NCBI GenBank assembly: GCA_003155915.1
Contig: PMFA01000003.1
Coordinates: forward strand, 1 to 64,000
DNA length: 64,000 nt
Reading direction: 5' to 3'
DNA from: Acidimicrobiaceae bacterium
GTDB taxonomy: Bacteria; Actinomycetota; Acidimicrobiia; Acidimicrobiales; RAAP-2
The notes beneath the pieces were generated by a model, which was not told the DNA's origin, did no database searches, and worked only from the letters and a program-made list of their open reading frames with translations. A program made the translations under genes and the position numbers. Positions 35,049 through 42,282 of the stretch are shown here, one piece after another. Each line of letters begins with the position of its first letter. The first letter of the stretch is position 1.

Positions 35049-36889
35049 CACGTCACGTCCGAGGAGATCGAGGCGCCGGAACCCTTCAGCGGCTTCTGAT
35101 AGGTGCCGTTCGACGGGATGTTGTAGTGGTGCAAGGCGTAGGACATGACTTCTTGAAAGATCGGCGCCGCGACCGCGCCGCCGAAAATCGTCGTTTCGGG
35201 ACGCTCTACCACCACGATCATCGACAGTACCGGGTTATTCGCGGGGGCGAATCCGACGAAACTGGCGTTGTAATCCCCGACCAGGAGTTTGTCCTTGCCG
35301 GGATACGGCATCGTGGCGGTGCCCGTTTTTCCGGCCACGCTGTAGCCGGGGATGATGGCGTTGGTGCCGGTACCGGAGAGCACGACCTGCTCGAGCATCT
35401 TCACCATCGTGGCCGACACGCTCGGACTGATCGCCTCGCGCTTCGCGCTGGGCGCAGTGGCCTTGACGGCGCCGTTCGCGAACACGTAGCCACGTACCAG
35501 TTTCGGTTCGACGAAGACGCCACCGTTCGCGATGGCGTTATAGGCGTCGAGGACCTGAATCGGCGGCACGGCGTCGACCTGACCGATCGGCAACGCCACC
35601 TGGTCGCTCGCGTACCAATTCGCGGTATTCACCAGCAAGCCGGATGATTGGCCCGGGAAGTTAACGGCGGTCGGCAGGCCGAATCCCAATCGCGTGACTT
35701 GCGTCAACAGACCGTTCTCGCCCACGCGTGCGCCGATTTCGTAGGTCCCGATGTTGGACGAGAGCGCGAGTACCTGAGTCGCCGTGAGGTGTTCGAGCGG
35801 GTGTTGCTCGGCGTCGTGGAAGTAGCGTCCACCGACGACGACCGACGGCGGCACGGTGATCACGCTCGTGGGCGTGATCAATCCGGCCTGCAACGCCGCC
35901 GAAAACGTCACGATTTTGAAGACCGATCCCGGCTCGTAGGTCTGGCTGAAGGCGAGGTTGTTGACGGTCTGCTCGATGCCGGGGACTCCGACGCTTCGCC
36001 CCCAGACGGGATCGGTGCCCAGCACGCCGGGGTGGGACTTGGTATTGGCGAGCGACGCGTCGGCGAGGATCTCACCGGTTTTCACGTCCATCACGACCGC
36101 CACGCCCGACACCGCGTCGGTGGCGGCGAGTTGTCGTGCGAGGTCGCGCTCGGCCACGAACTGCAACGAAGTGTCCAGTGTCAGTTCGAGCCCGACGCCG
36201 GGTTGGGCCTTTCGAATCACCGTACTGAACGAGCTGGGCAAGCTCACGCCAGAGGCGGACACGAATTCGCGAGTGATACCGGTGCTGCCCGCGAGCAGTT
36301 TTTGATATTCGTATTCGAGCCCGGCTGACCCGGCGCCAGCGGCGTTCGTGCCGCCGAGGACCGACGTCGCCAGTGGACCGTTGGGATAGTTGCGCACGGA
36401 TGAGTTCTGCACGACGACCCCGGGAAAGTCCAGAGCGGCCAATTTGCGTCCGGAGTTCAAATTCAACTTGTCATTCAAGATGACGTAGCCGTCCTTCGAC
36501 TTCGACAGCAGGGGGACGAGCCGCCTCACGGGAATCTGGATAATCGGCGACATCGCCTGGGCTTCGCGAAGCGGATGCTTGATCTGTATGTCGTCGGCGA
36601 TGACCAAGGACGTCGGCCGCGACACCGCGAGGATCTGTCCGTTTCGGTCATAAATACCGCCGCGCAACGCCGTCGTCGTGAGGTTCACCTTGACCTGGGC
36701 AACGGAGAGTTTGGCGTAGTGCGCGTGATCGACGACCTGGATGAAGAAGAGTCGCACCCCGAGGGCGACGAACGCTAAGGCCAGGAGGGACCGGAGCATG
36801 ACGAGACGTCGCGGACCACTGGCGCGTCGACGCGCGGGGTGGTGCAGGACCTGGGTGCGCGTGTGAGTCGGCGAATAGTGCGTGCTCAC
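35048..36889 (-). CDS. ftsI: Septal penicillin-binding protein 3, FtsI
   Basis: This 613-residue class B transpeptidase has one N-terminal helix (LRSLLALAFVALGVRLFFI) and a pedestal domain (RGGIYDRNGQILAVS). The transpeptidase motifs are SVFK (catalytic serine, in YEPGSVFKI), SSN and KTGTATM. No PASTA repeat follows. GTG 36889 overlaps the ftsL stop as GTGA. Confidence 0.95.
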   Translation of the reverse strand: MSTHYSPTHTRTQVLHHPARRRASGPRRLVMLRSLLALAFVALGVRLFFIQVVDHAHYAKLSVAQVKVNLTTTALRGGIYDRNGQILAVSRPTSLVIADDIQIKHPLREAQAMSPIIQIPVRRLVPLLSKSKDGYVILNDKLNLNSGRKLAALDFPGVVVQNSSVRNYPNGPLATSVLGGTNAAGAGSAGLEYEYQKLLAGSTGITREFVSASGVSLPSSFSTVIRKAQPGVGLELTLDTSLQFVAERDLARQLAATDAVSGVAVVMDVKTGEILADASLANTKSHPGVLGTDPVWGRSVGVPGIEQTVNNLAFSQTYEPGSVFKIVTFSAALQAGLITPTSVITVPPSVVVGGRYFHDAEQHPLEHLTATQVLALSSNIGTYEIGARVGENGLLTQVTRLGFGLPTAVNFPGQSSGLLVNTANWYASDQVALPIGQVDAVPPIQVLDAYNAIANGGVFVEPKLVRGYVFANGAVKATAPSAKREAISPSVSATMVKMLEQVVLSGTGTNAIIPGYSVAGKTGTATMPYPGKDKLLVGDYNASFVGFAPANNPVLSMIVVVERPETTIFGGAVAAPIFQEVMSYALHHYNIPSNGTYQKPLKGSGASISSDVT

Positions 36890-37365
36890 CGAATCGTCCT
36901 TGATGTAGCCGGTGCATAACCTAGGAACTTCGGTAGCCGCAAAGGCTCATCAAGTGACGTGGACGGGACTTGCGTCACCGAGACGGGGTAGACCAAGTGC
37001 AGGGCACCGGCCTTGGTCGCCACGAGACTGGGGGCGGCGAGATTGGTATTCGATCCCACCTGCTCGGCGTAGGTCGACTGCGACTGGAGGAGTTGACTCT
37101 GGAGCGCGTGTAGTTCGACCTGACGATTGGCGACCACCATGCTGCCCGCCATTGAAAGCGCGAGCGCGAAGATCACGATGACGCACGATTTTCGCAGTGA
37201 CGACGCCCCACGCCACGTGCGCGTGACTGCGCGACGGCGCGGGGCGGCCGCGACGTGCGTCGGACGGCGGCGGACTTCCGGAAGAGCCTGCGGACGCGTT
37301 TGGGGTCGGGTGCCCGGGCGAGGGCGGCCGGTATCGACGCGCCGGGGGAAGGTGATGACGCTCAT
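36886..37365 (-). CDS. ftsL: FtsL-like division protein
   Basis: This 159-residue single-pass protein has a 60-residue Arg/Pro-rich cytoplasmic part and one helix (CVIVIFALALSMAGSMVVA). A short extracytoplasmic leucine-zipper-like coil (LHALQSQLLQSQSTYAEQ) follows. FtsL is poorly conserved, so the name rests mainly on topology and its fixed place between rsmH and ftsI. ATG overlaps the rsmH stop as ATGA. Confidence 0.8.
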   Translation of the reverse strand: MSVITFPRRVDTGRPRPGTRPQTRPQALPEVRRRPTHVAAAPRRRAVTRTWRGASSLRKSCVIVIFALALSMAGSMVVANRQVELHALQSQLLQSQSTYAEQVGSNTNLAAPSLVATKAGALHLVYPVSVTQVPSTSLDEPLRLPKFLGYAPATSRTIR

Positions 37366-38300
37366 GGGAGTTTCCGTGCCCCCCGAAGTCGAGCCGAGCG
37401 GGCCCGCGGGTTCCGCTCGATCTCACTCTGGCCGGCGAGACGCGCGCTGGCCTTGAAGACCGTGACGCGAGGGACGGCACCGCAGACGCAACCAAGCTCC
37501 GGCGGACAGTGGCACCCTCCGGTCGCGGCTTCGTGCAGGACCGTCTTCACGACGCGGTCCTCACCCGAATGATAGGAAATGACGGCCAATATCCCACCCG
37601 CGGTCAGGGCCTCGAGCGCCGCGTCGAGCCCATTGGCCAATTCATCTTCTTCGCCGTTCACCGCGATGCGAAGGGCCTGAAAAACTCGCGTCGCGACGTG
37701 ACCACGACGACGGGCCGCCATGGGGACCGCGCGTTCGACCGCTTCGCTCAATTCATTGGTCGTCTGAGGCTGTCGTTCGAGGACGGACTTGGCGATCGAA
37801 CCGGCGAAGCGACTCTCCCCGTTTTCACGAAGGAGACGTACGAGTTGATGTTGGTCAACGTGGCTGAGGAACTGCGCCGCCGTCTCGCCCCGGGTCGGGT
37901 CCATGCGCATGTCCAGAGGAGCGTCAGCGCGGAATGAAAATCCACGGCTGGCGTCGTCGAGTTGGTGCGACGAAACTCCGAGATCCATCAAGATGCCCAC
38001 GATCGGCTCGGCGCCGATGAAGTCGGCATTGCGCACCAACGTGTCACGCAATTGGCCGAAGGTCGCGTCCACGATGCGGACACGACCTTCGAACTCGGCG
38101 AGTCGCTCCGCGGAGGCGGCTCGGGCATCGGGGTCTCGATCGATGCCAAGAATGCGAAGTTGCGGCGCGCTCTTCAAGAGCGCGTACGCGTGACCGGCGC
38201 CGCCCAGCGTGGCGTCGACCACAACGCCAGTCGGCTGACTGGCGAAGAGCTCGACGATCTCACTTTCGAGCACCGGTACGTGAAATATGTCCTGGGCCAT
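37362..38300 (-). CDS. rsmH: 16S rRNA m4C1402 methyltransferase
   Basis: This 312-residue SAM-dependent enzyme N4-methylates C1402 of 16S rRNA. MAQDIFHVPVLESEIVE leads to the SAM site VVDATLGGAGHA. GILMDLGVSSHQLDDASRGFSFR and ISYHSGEDRVVK are family signatures. The ATG at 38300 follows AAAGG, which lies at the foot of a long inverted repeat (38312-38368). Confidence 0.95.
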   Translation of the reverse strand: MAQDIFHVPVLESEIVELFASQPTGVVVDATLGGAGHAYALLKSAPQLRILGIDRDPDARAASAERLAEFEGRVRIVDATFGQLRDTLVRNADFIGAEPIVGILMDLGVSSHQLDDASRGFSFRADAPLDMRMDPTRGETAAQFLSHVDQHQLVRLLRENGESRFAGSIAKSVLERQPQTTNELSEAVERAVPMAARRRGHVATRVFQALRIAVNGEEDELANGLDAALEALTAGGILAVISYHSGEDRVVKTVLHEAATGGCHCPPELGCVCGAVPRVTVFKASARLAGQSEIERNPRARSARLRGARKLP

Positions 38301-38311
38301 CTGCAGCCTTT

Positions 38312-38368
38312 CAATCGTCAAGACGGGTGAGCAGGCGGAGGAGGATTCTCTACTCGTCTTGACGATTG
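38312..38368 (-). promoter_or_regulatory. Perfect 14-bp inverted repeat between mraZ and rsmH
   Basis: CAATCGTCAAGACG (38312-38325) is matched by CGTCTTGACGATTG (38355-38368). In the mraZ-rsmH mRNA this is a 14-bp stem with a 29-base loop holding CCTCCTCC. Its 3' foot is directly followed by the AAAGG ribosome binding site of rsmH (38311-38307). Each arm also contains a CGTCNNGACG palindrome, and the centres are 43 bp apart, so it could instead be a DNA operator pair. No U tract follows, so it is not a simple terminator. Confidence 0.6.
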
Positions 38369-38416
38369 CCAGGCTGCGCATGGTCCGCGGCCGATACTTC
38401 TGTTGCACTCCATTCA

Positions 38417-38836
38417 TTAGTCACTGCCCTGCTTAAAAAGCTCTTCGGCCGAGTTCACCTTCTCGGCGTAAATCGCGGGATTCCAAAGCTCGATGTGATC
38501 GAGCGTGCCCACGATCAACACGTCGCCACTCAGTTGTCCGTACTCGCGAATCGCCGTGGGCAACGCGAATCGCCCCTGCTTGTCAAACTCGACGTCCGAG
38601 GAGTTCGCCGCCCAGTAGCGAACCTGCTGGCGTTCGACGGATCCGCCGGCGCGGCTCTGTTCGAGGCGCTCATCGCTCTGGCGCGCGAACTCCCCCGGCG
38701 TCCACAGGGCGATGCACCCTTCAGTATTGGGGCTGAGGTGGCCGCCACGTTCGAACTCGACGCGAAATTTCGCGGGCAGGATGAGTCGACCCTTGGCGTC
38801 CAGCGAGTGCTGGTACTGGCCAACGAATCCGAGCAT
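38417..38836 (-). CDS. mraZ: Transcriptional regulator MraZ
   Basis: This 139-residue protein has two SpoVT-AbrB-like halves. The first contains YQHSLDAKGRLILPAKFR and the second VEFDKQGRFALPTAIREY. It binds repeats in its own promoter and controls the dcw operon. ATG 38836 is preceded by GGAGG at a good distance. Longer in-frame starts would absorb the operator sequence. Confidence 0.94.
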   Translation of the reverse strand: MLGFVGQYQHSLDAKGRLILPAKFRVEFERGGHLSPNTEGCIALWTPGEFARQSDERLEQSRAGGSVERQQVRYWAANSSDVEFDKQGRFALPTAIREYGQLSGDVLIVGTLDHIELWNPAIYAEKVNSAEELFKQGSD

Positions 38837-38845
38837 CGACGTTCC

Positions 38846-38901
38846 TCCCATGGGTTCACCACTTTCCCCCATTTCGTGACACATTACACCACCTAACCCC
38901 A
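38846..38901 (-). promoter_or_regulatory. MraZ operator: phased TGGNN boxes
   Basis: On the minus strand, TGGGG (38901-38897), TGGTG (38891-38887), TGTCA (38881-38877), TGGGG (38871-38867) and TGGTG (38861-38857) recur every 10 bases. A TGGGA at 38850-38846 is one base out of phase. Known MraZ targets are TGGGN boxes with a 10-base period. The array lies directly upstream of the mraZ start, and TAATGT (38886-38881) could be a -10 within it. Confidence 0.65.
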
Positions 38902-38988
38902 CTTGAATGCAAATCAAGACAATTTGGGGCCAATTTTCGGTTCAGGGACGCGACGATTCACCAGGGCGGTTTCGTGGAGAGAGCGGAG

Positions 38989-39651
38989 CTACGCGTGAAG
39001 AGAAAGTGCGCGGTACTGCCAGGGACCGCTCGAACGGTGAAGCGCTTCGATCAAAGTCTCCGGAGTGGCGTCGGTGAGCGACGAGAGAACCCGATGTTCC
39101 AGCGCTCGATCCAGTCCCTCCGGTACCTCGTTGAGGTAGCCCAGCACGTCCTGGGAGGAGTAGGCGGGCATAACCGTCGAAAGGAACACACCTTCACGCA
39201 CCCGCCACTGGGTTACGCCCACGGCCTTTTTCCCGTCGACGAATACCTCGCCCGGCCCTCGACCGGCGAAGCAGACGAGCCGATACGCCGGGTCCCCCTC
39301 GAGTGCCCCGTCGTGCACCGTGATGTCGCCCGCAACGAAATCACTCAGCACATCGGCCCACCATTGTCCGACCATTCGCGAACTCGCGTGCACGTCACTG
39401 CGCCAGCGATCGTCGCTCGCGGGAATCCACCAATCGATCCAGAGGTCGCCGGGCTGCACGAGCACGAGTCCACCGCCGCCTCGTCGACGCCGTAGCGGCA
39501 CACCTTCCAAATGCTCGGGGTTGAGAAGGTCCGTCGACTGAGTGCTGCCCAGCACGAGCGTGGCCCGCTCGGGGTGCACGACGTAGAACGTCGCGTCGTG
39601 TTCGGTGCGCAATTCGTCGTAGTCGTAGAGCTCGGTGAGCCGTGCGTTCAC
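38989..39651 (-). CDS. Lipoate/biotin-protein-ligase-family protein
   Basis: This 220-residue protein has the BPL/LplA/LipB fold. The substrate loop VPLRRRRGGGGLVLVQPGDLWIDW, the lysine in VFVDGKKAVGVTQWR and the strand VFLSTVMPAY match the lipoate-protein ligase catalytic core. It lacks the C-terminal accessory domain of E. coli LplA. GTG 39651 overlaps the HNH gene stop as GTGA. Substrate (lipoate, octanoate or other) is unknown, and no lipoyl-domain gene is nearby. Confidence 0.75.
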   Translation of the reverse strand: MNARLTELYDYDELRTEHDATFYVVHPERATLVLGSTQSTDLLNPEHLEGVPLRRRRGGGGLVLVQPGDLWIDWWIPASDDRWRSDVHASSRMVGQWWADVLSDFVAGDITVHDGALEGDPAYRLVCFAGRGPGEVFVDGKKAVGVTQWRVREGVFLSTVMPAYSSQDVLGYLNEVPEGLDRALEHRVLSSLTDATPETLIEALHRSSGPWQYRALSLHA

Positions 39652-40154
39652 GACGCCCGAGGGAGGTACGGCGCCCACAACGGGTCGGGGTCGGGCAAGT
39701 GCCGCCAACGCCACCACGGCCCGTCGGGCACGCGCGGTTCGAAGTGCATGCGCCAACCGATCTCCTCGAGTAACCGGTCTCCCTTTTGCATGTTGTGACT
39801 CCGGCAGGCCGCCACCACGTTGGTCCATTCGTGACGACCACCTCGACTGCGCGGAACGACGTGGTCGATCGTGTCGGCGTGTTCCAGACAGTAAGCGCAG
39901 CGATAACTGTCGCGCAGCAAGAGCGATCGCCGTGTCAAGGGCGGCGTGCGCACTTTGGAGGGTAACTTCACCATGTCGTGGAGTCGAACGATCGCCGGAA
40001 TCTCTACCACGACCGACGCCGAGCGACAGACGTTCGGGCACTCGGGCGTGACGATCGGCTCCGCGCGACCGGCCAGCATCAAGACGACCGCACGTCGCTC
40101 GCTCACGAGTTGCAGCGGCTCGAACGTGGCATTCAAGAGCAGGACCCGACTCAC
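39648..40154 (-). CDS. HNH endonuclease-domain protein
   Basis: This 168-residue protein begins VSRVLLLNATFEPLQLV. It carries the HNH nuclease core with RDSYRCAYC (zinc pair), DTIDHVVPRSRGG (first His) and NVVAACRSHNMQKGD. A stand-alone HNH protein of this type is widespread in actinobacteria and its cellular role is not known. GTG 40154 overlaps the 86-aa gene stop by 4 bases. Confidence 0.82.
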   Translation of the reverse strand: MSRVLLLNATFEPLQLVSERRAVVLMLAGRAEPIVTPECPNVCRSASVVVEIPAIVRLHDMVKLPSKVRTPPLTRRSLLLRDSYRCAYCLEHADTIDHVVPRSRGGRHEWTNVVAACRSHNMQKGDRLLEEIGWRMHFEPRVPDGPWWRWRHLPDPDPLWAPYLPRAS

Positions 40155-40411
40155 GCTCGCCGCCCAACCGGTTGGGCCAACGCCCACGTGGCGGCCTCAA
40201 CCATCGACGCGGGACTAAGGGGTACGCCCGAACTTCCGTTCGCCGTCACCAGGCGAAAGTGCCAGTAGGCGGGGTCGGGCACCGGCAGGAACGGTGCGTG
40301 ACGCAGCCATCCATCGCGTCGTAGTCGCCATCCGGCGCGCGCGAGGATGACCGCGTGCACGGGATGGAGCAGGAGGTACCGTCCGAGACCGGGTGCCCAC
40401 AGACTCTTCAT
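40151..40411 (-). CDS. 86-residue unknown protein
   Basis: This small basic protein begins MKSLWAPGLGRYLLLHP. It has no recognised domain and is rich in Trp, Arg and Pro (PVPDPAYWHFRLVTANG). It is accepted as a gene because both ends overlap neighbours by exactly 4 bases (ATGA with the ROK gene, GTGA with the HNH gene). That spacing is typical of translational coupling and unlikely by chance. Confidence 0.65.
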   Translation of the reverse strand: MKSLWAPGLGRYLLLHPVHAVILARAGWRLRRDGWLRHAPFLPVPDPAYWHFRLVTANGSSGVPLSPASMVEAATWALAQPVGRRA

Positions 40412-41283
40412 GATTGCCCTCGCCACGCGACGAGTGCCGCGCCGAGTAGCGGACCGTCGACACCGAGTTCGGAGCGGTTGATCTCGAGATGCTCGGAGTA
40501 GGGCAAACGAGCTATGGCCCGCGCCGATTTGTTGGCGACGTCAAAGAACTCGTCTCCGAAACCGAGCGCCACCGATCCGGCGATATAGCAGTGGCTGAAA
40601 TCGAGGACCGACGCGAGTGAGCCGACAGCTCGTCCGACGAGGTCCGCGGTTCGAACTCGAGTGGCGGCGTCGGCCTCGGCCGGGCTTCGTCCCGTGAGCG
40701 CTTCGATCGCCCAACCGGATGCCTCGGCTTCGAGGCATCCGAACGCACCGCACGAACACAAGTTGCCGTTGGGCACGACATTGAGGTGTCCGATGTGGCC
40801 GGCGTTACCGGATTCGCCGTCGAGTAGCTCACCGTCGATCACGAGGCCCCCACCGACGCCGGTCGAGACCACCATTGACAGATACGAGGAGTCGTCGCGC
40901 GCGGCGCCGAACGCGCCTTCGGCCAACGCGAGCGCGCGAGCGTCGCCGTCAACGTAGACGTCGACGCCGAGCGCGTCACGCAGCGAGCGCCGAAGCGGGA
41001 ACGCGCGCCACTGCGCGATGTTGAGCGGTGAGACCTCTTCTCCCCCGCGGCTCATCGGTCCGGCGCATCCCACACCAACGACGTCGACCGATCCTTCGGA
41101 CATGACGCGCCGTGACAGTTCGATGATCCCGGTGATGAGGTCATCGTGGTGATCGGCGTCACTGATTCGCGATCGCGCGCGCAGCGTGCCGTCGCGCGCG
41201 ACCAGTGCCGCTTCGACTTTGGTCGCACCGATATCCAGGGCCATACACGGGGGCGCGTTACGCGCTGCCCCGACGTCGGTCAT
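40408..41283 (-). CDS. ROK-family sugar kinase (glucokinase-like)
   Basis: This 291-residue ROK protein has no N-terminal DNA-binding domain, so it is a kinase rather than a repressor. The phosphate loop ALDIGATKVEAAL is at 15-27. The catalytic region includes VYVDGDARALALAEGAFGAAR and VVSTGVGGGLVIDG. The zinc-binding CSCGAFGCLE comes after GHIGHL. Glucose is the likeliest substrate by family, but this is inference. Confidence 0.85.
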   Translation of the reverse strand: MTDVGAARNAPPCMALDIGATKVEAALVARDGTLRARSRISDADHHDDLITGIIELSRRVMSEGSVDVVGVGCAGPMSRGGEEVSPLNIAQWRAFPLRRSLRDALGVDVYVDGDARALALAEGAFGAARDDSSYLSMVVSTGVGGGLVIDGELLDGESGNAGHIGHLNVVPNGNLCSCGAFGCLEAEASGWAIEALTGRSPAEADAATRVRTADLVGRAVGSLASVLDFSHCYIAGSVALGFGDEFFDVANKSARAIARLPYSEHLEINRSELGVDGPLLGAALVAWRGQS

Positions 41284-41666
41284 TCTCGAGTGCGGCGCTG
41301 ACGCGACAACCAGTCGCGAAGCGAACTGGTCCGGGGACCGTAGTTCGCGCGGGTGTCGTCACCCTGGCTCGGACGCGTGATGTCCTGCCACGATGCACGT
41401 CCCATAAGACGAGCGTTTCGCTCGATTACTACTGCGGAAATAAACATCAGGGCGACACCCACTAGGCCCAAGAGCACCGAAGTGGAAAAACAGAGAATCA
41501 GAATCACGAGGCCCGCGATGAAGCCAGCGATGCCCCATCGCACGCGCCGCCCACCGTGCGAATAGACGTTGGTCTCGCGAACGTTCTTCGCGAATCGTGG
41601 ATCCTGCTTCGAGAGCGACTCTTCGAGTTCGGCCAGGATTCGCTGTTCATGCTCTGAAAGTGGCAT
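41280..41666 (-). CDS. DUF3040 membrane protein
   Basis: This 128-residue protein starts with the DUF3040 signature MPLSEHEQRILAELEESL and continues QDPRFAKNV. Two closely spaced hydrophobic helices follow (WGIAGFIAGLVILILCF and LLGLVGVALMFISAVVI), then a basic tail. In actinobacteria this family commonly lies near mraZ. It heads a five-gene overlapping set that ends just before mraZ. AAGGGA precedes the ATG. Confidence 0.88.
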   Translation of the reverse strand: MPLSEHEQRILAELEESLSKQDPRFAKNVRETNVYSHGGRRVRWGIAGFIAGLVILILCFSTSVLLGLVGVALMFISAVVIERNARLMGRASWQDITRPSQGDDTRANYGPRTSSLRDWLSRQRRTRE

Positions 41667-41750
41667 TGCGTCTCCCTTCCTTGGATCCTGGACCCATAGT
41701 ACTGACTCGACGTCGGCCCCGGCACGTCACTTACCGGTTCCTTAGTCATT

Positions 41751-41756
41751 TACAAT
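41751..41756 (+). promoter_or_regulatory. -10 element of the tyrosine-phosphatase gene
   Basis: TACAAT lies 22 bases before the GTG start at 41779, leaving a short leader that includes an AGGAG site. The -35 is not clear. Confidence 0.4.
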
Positions 41757-41778
41757 GAGGCTCAGCCAAAGGAGTTCA

Positions 41779-42282
41779 GTGGTCGAAACGCGCCTTCGAG
41801 TCGCCATGATCTGCACCGGGAACATATGTCGTTCTCCCATGGCCGAGGTCGTGTTGCAACACTATGTCGACGCAGACTCGTCGCTCCGTGGTTACGTCGA
41901 CGTCACGAGCGCCGGCACCGCCAACTGGCACGTGGGCAGTCCGATGGACCAACGGGCGCGAGGCGCCCTCAATCGCGCTGGCTTCAACGGCGCAGGATCG
42001 CTCGCGGCCTACGCCGATCGCGCGTACTTAGACCGTCAAGACGTCGTGATCGGCATGACTCGTGAGCACGTTCACGAAGTGAAGAAACGTCTGTCGAATC
42101 CGTCGACTGAAGTGATCCTCTTGCGCAATCTGATCGAACCGGGGCGTGACCTCGACCTGTTCGATCCTTACTACGGCGACGTCGTCGAGTTCGACGAGTG
42201 TCTCGAGACAGTTAGAGCAGGGGGTCAGCGTTTGACATTGGAATTTCGTCAGCGACTGGATGGATGCTCGCCCGAAGCTTGA
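41779..42282 (+). CDS. Low-molecular-weight protein-tyrosine phosphatase
   Basis: This 167-residue phosphatase has the active-site loop CTGNICRS at 12-19 (nucleophile Cys12, Arg18) and the general-acid loop LFDPYYGD. The GTG at 41779 is preceded by AGGAG. An ATG at 41755 is in frame but overlaps the -10. The 3' end overlaps the convergent exporter gene by 71 bases. Members dephosphorylate tyrosine in signalling or capsule export, or arsenate in related families. Confidence 0.88.
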   Translation: MVETRLRVAMICTGNICRSPMAEVVLQHYVDADSSLRGYVDVTSAGTANWHVGSPMDQRARGALNRAGFNGAGSLAAYADRAYLDRQDVVIGMTREHVHEVKKRLSNPSTEVILLRNLIEPGRDLDLFDPYYGDVVEFDECLETVRAGGQRLTLEFRQRLDGCSPEA

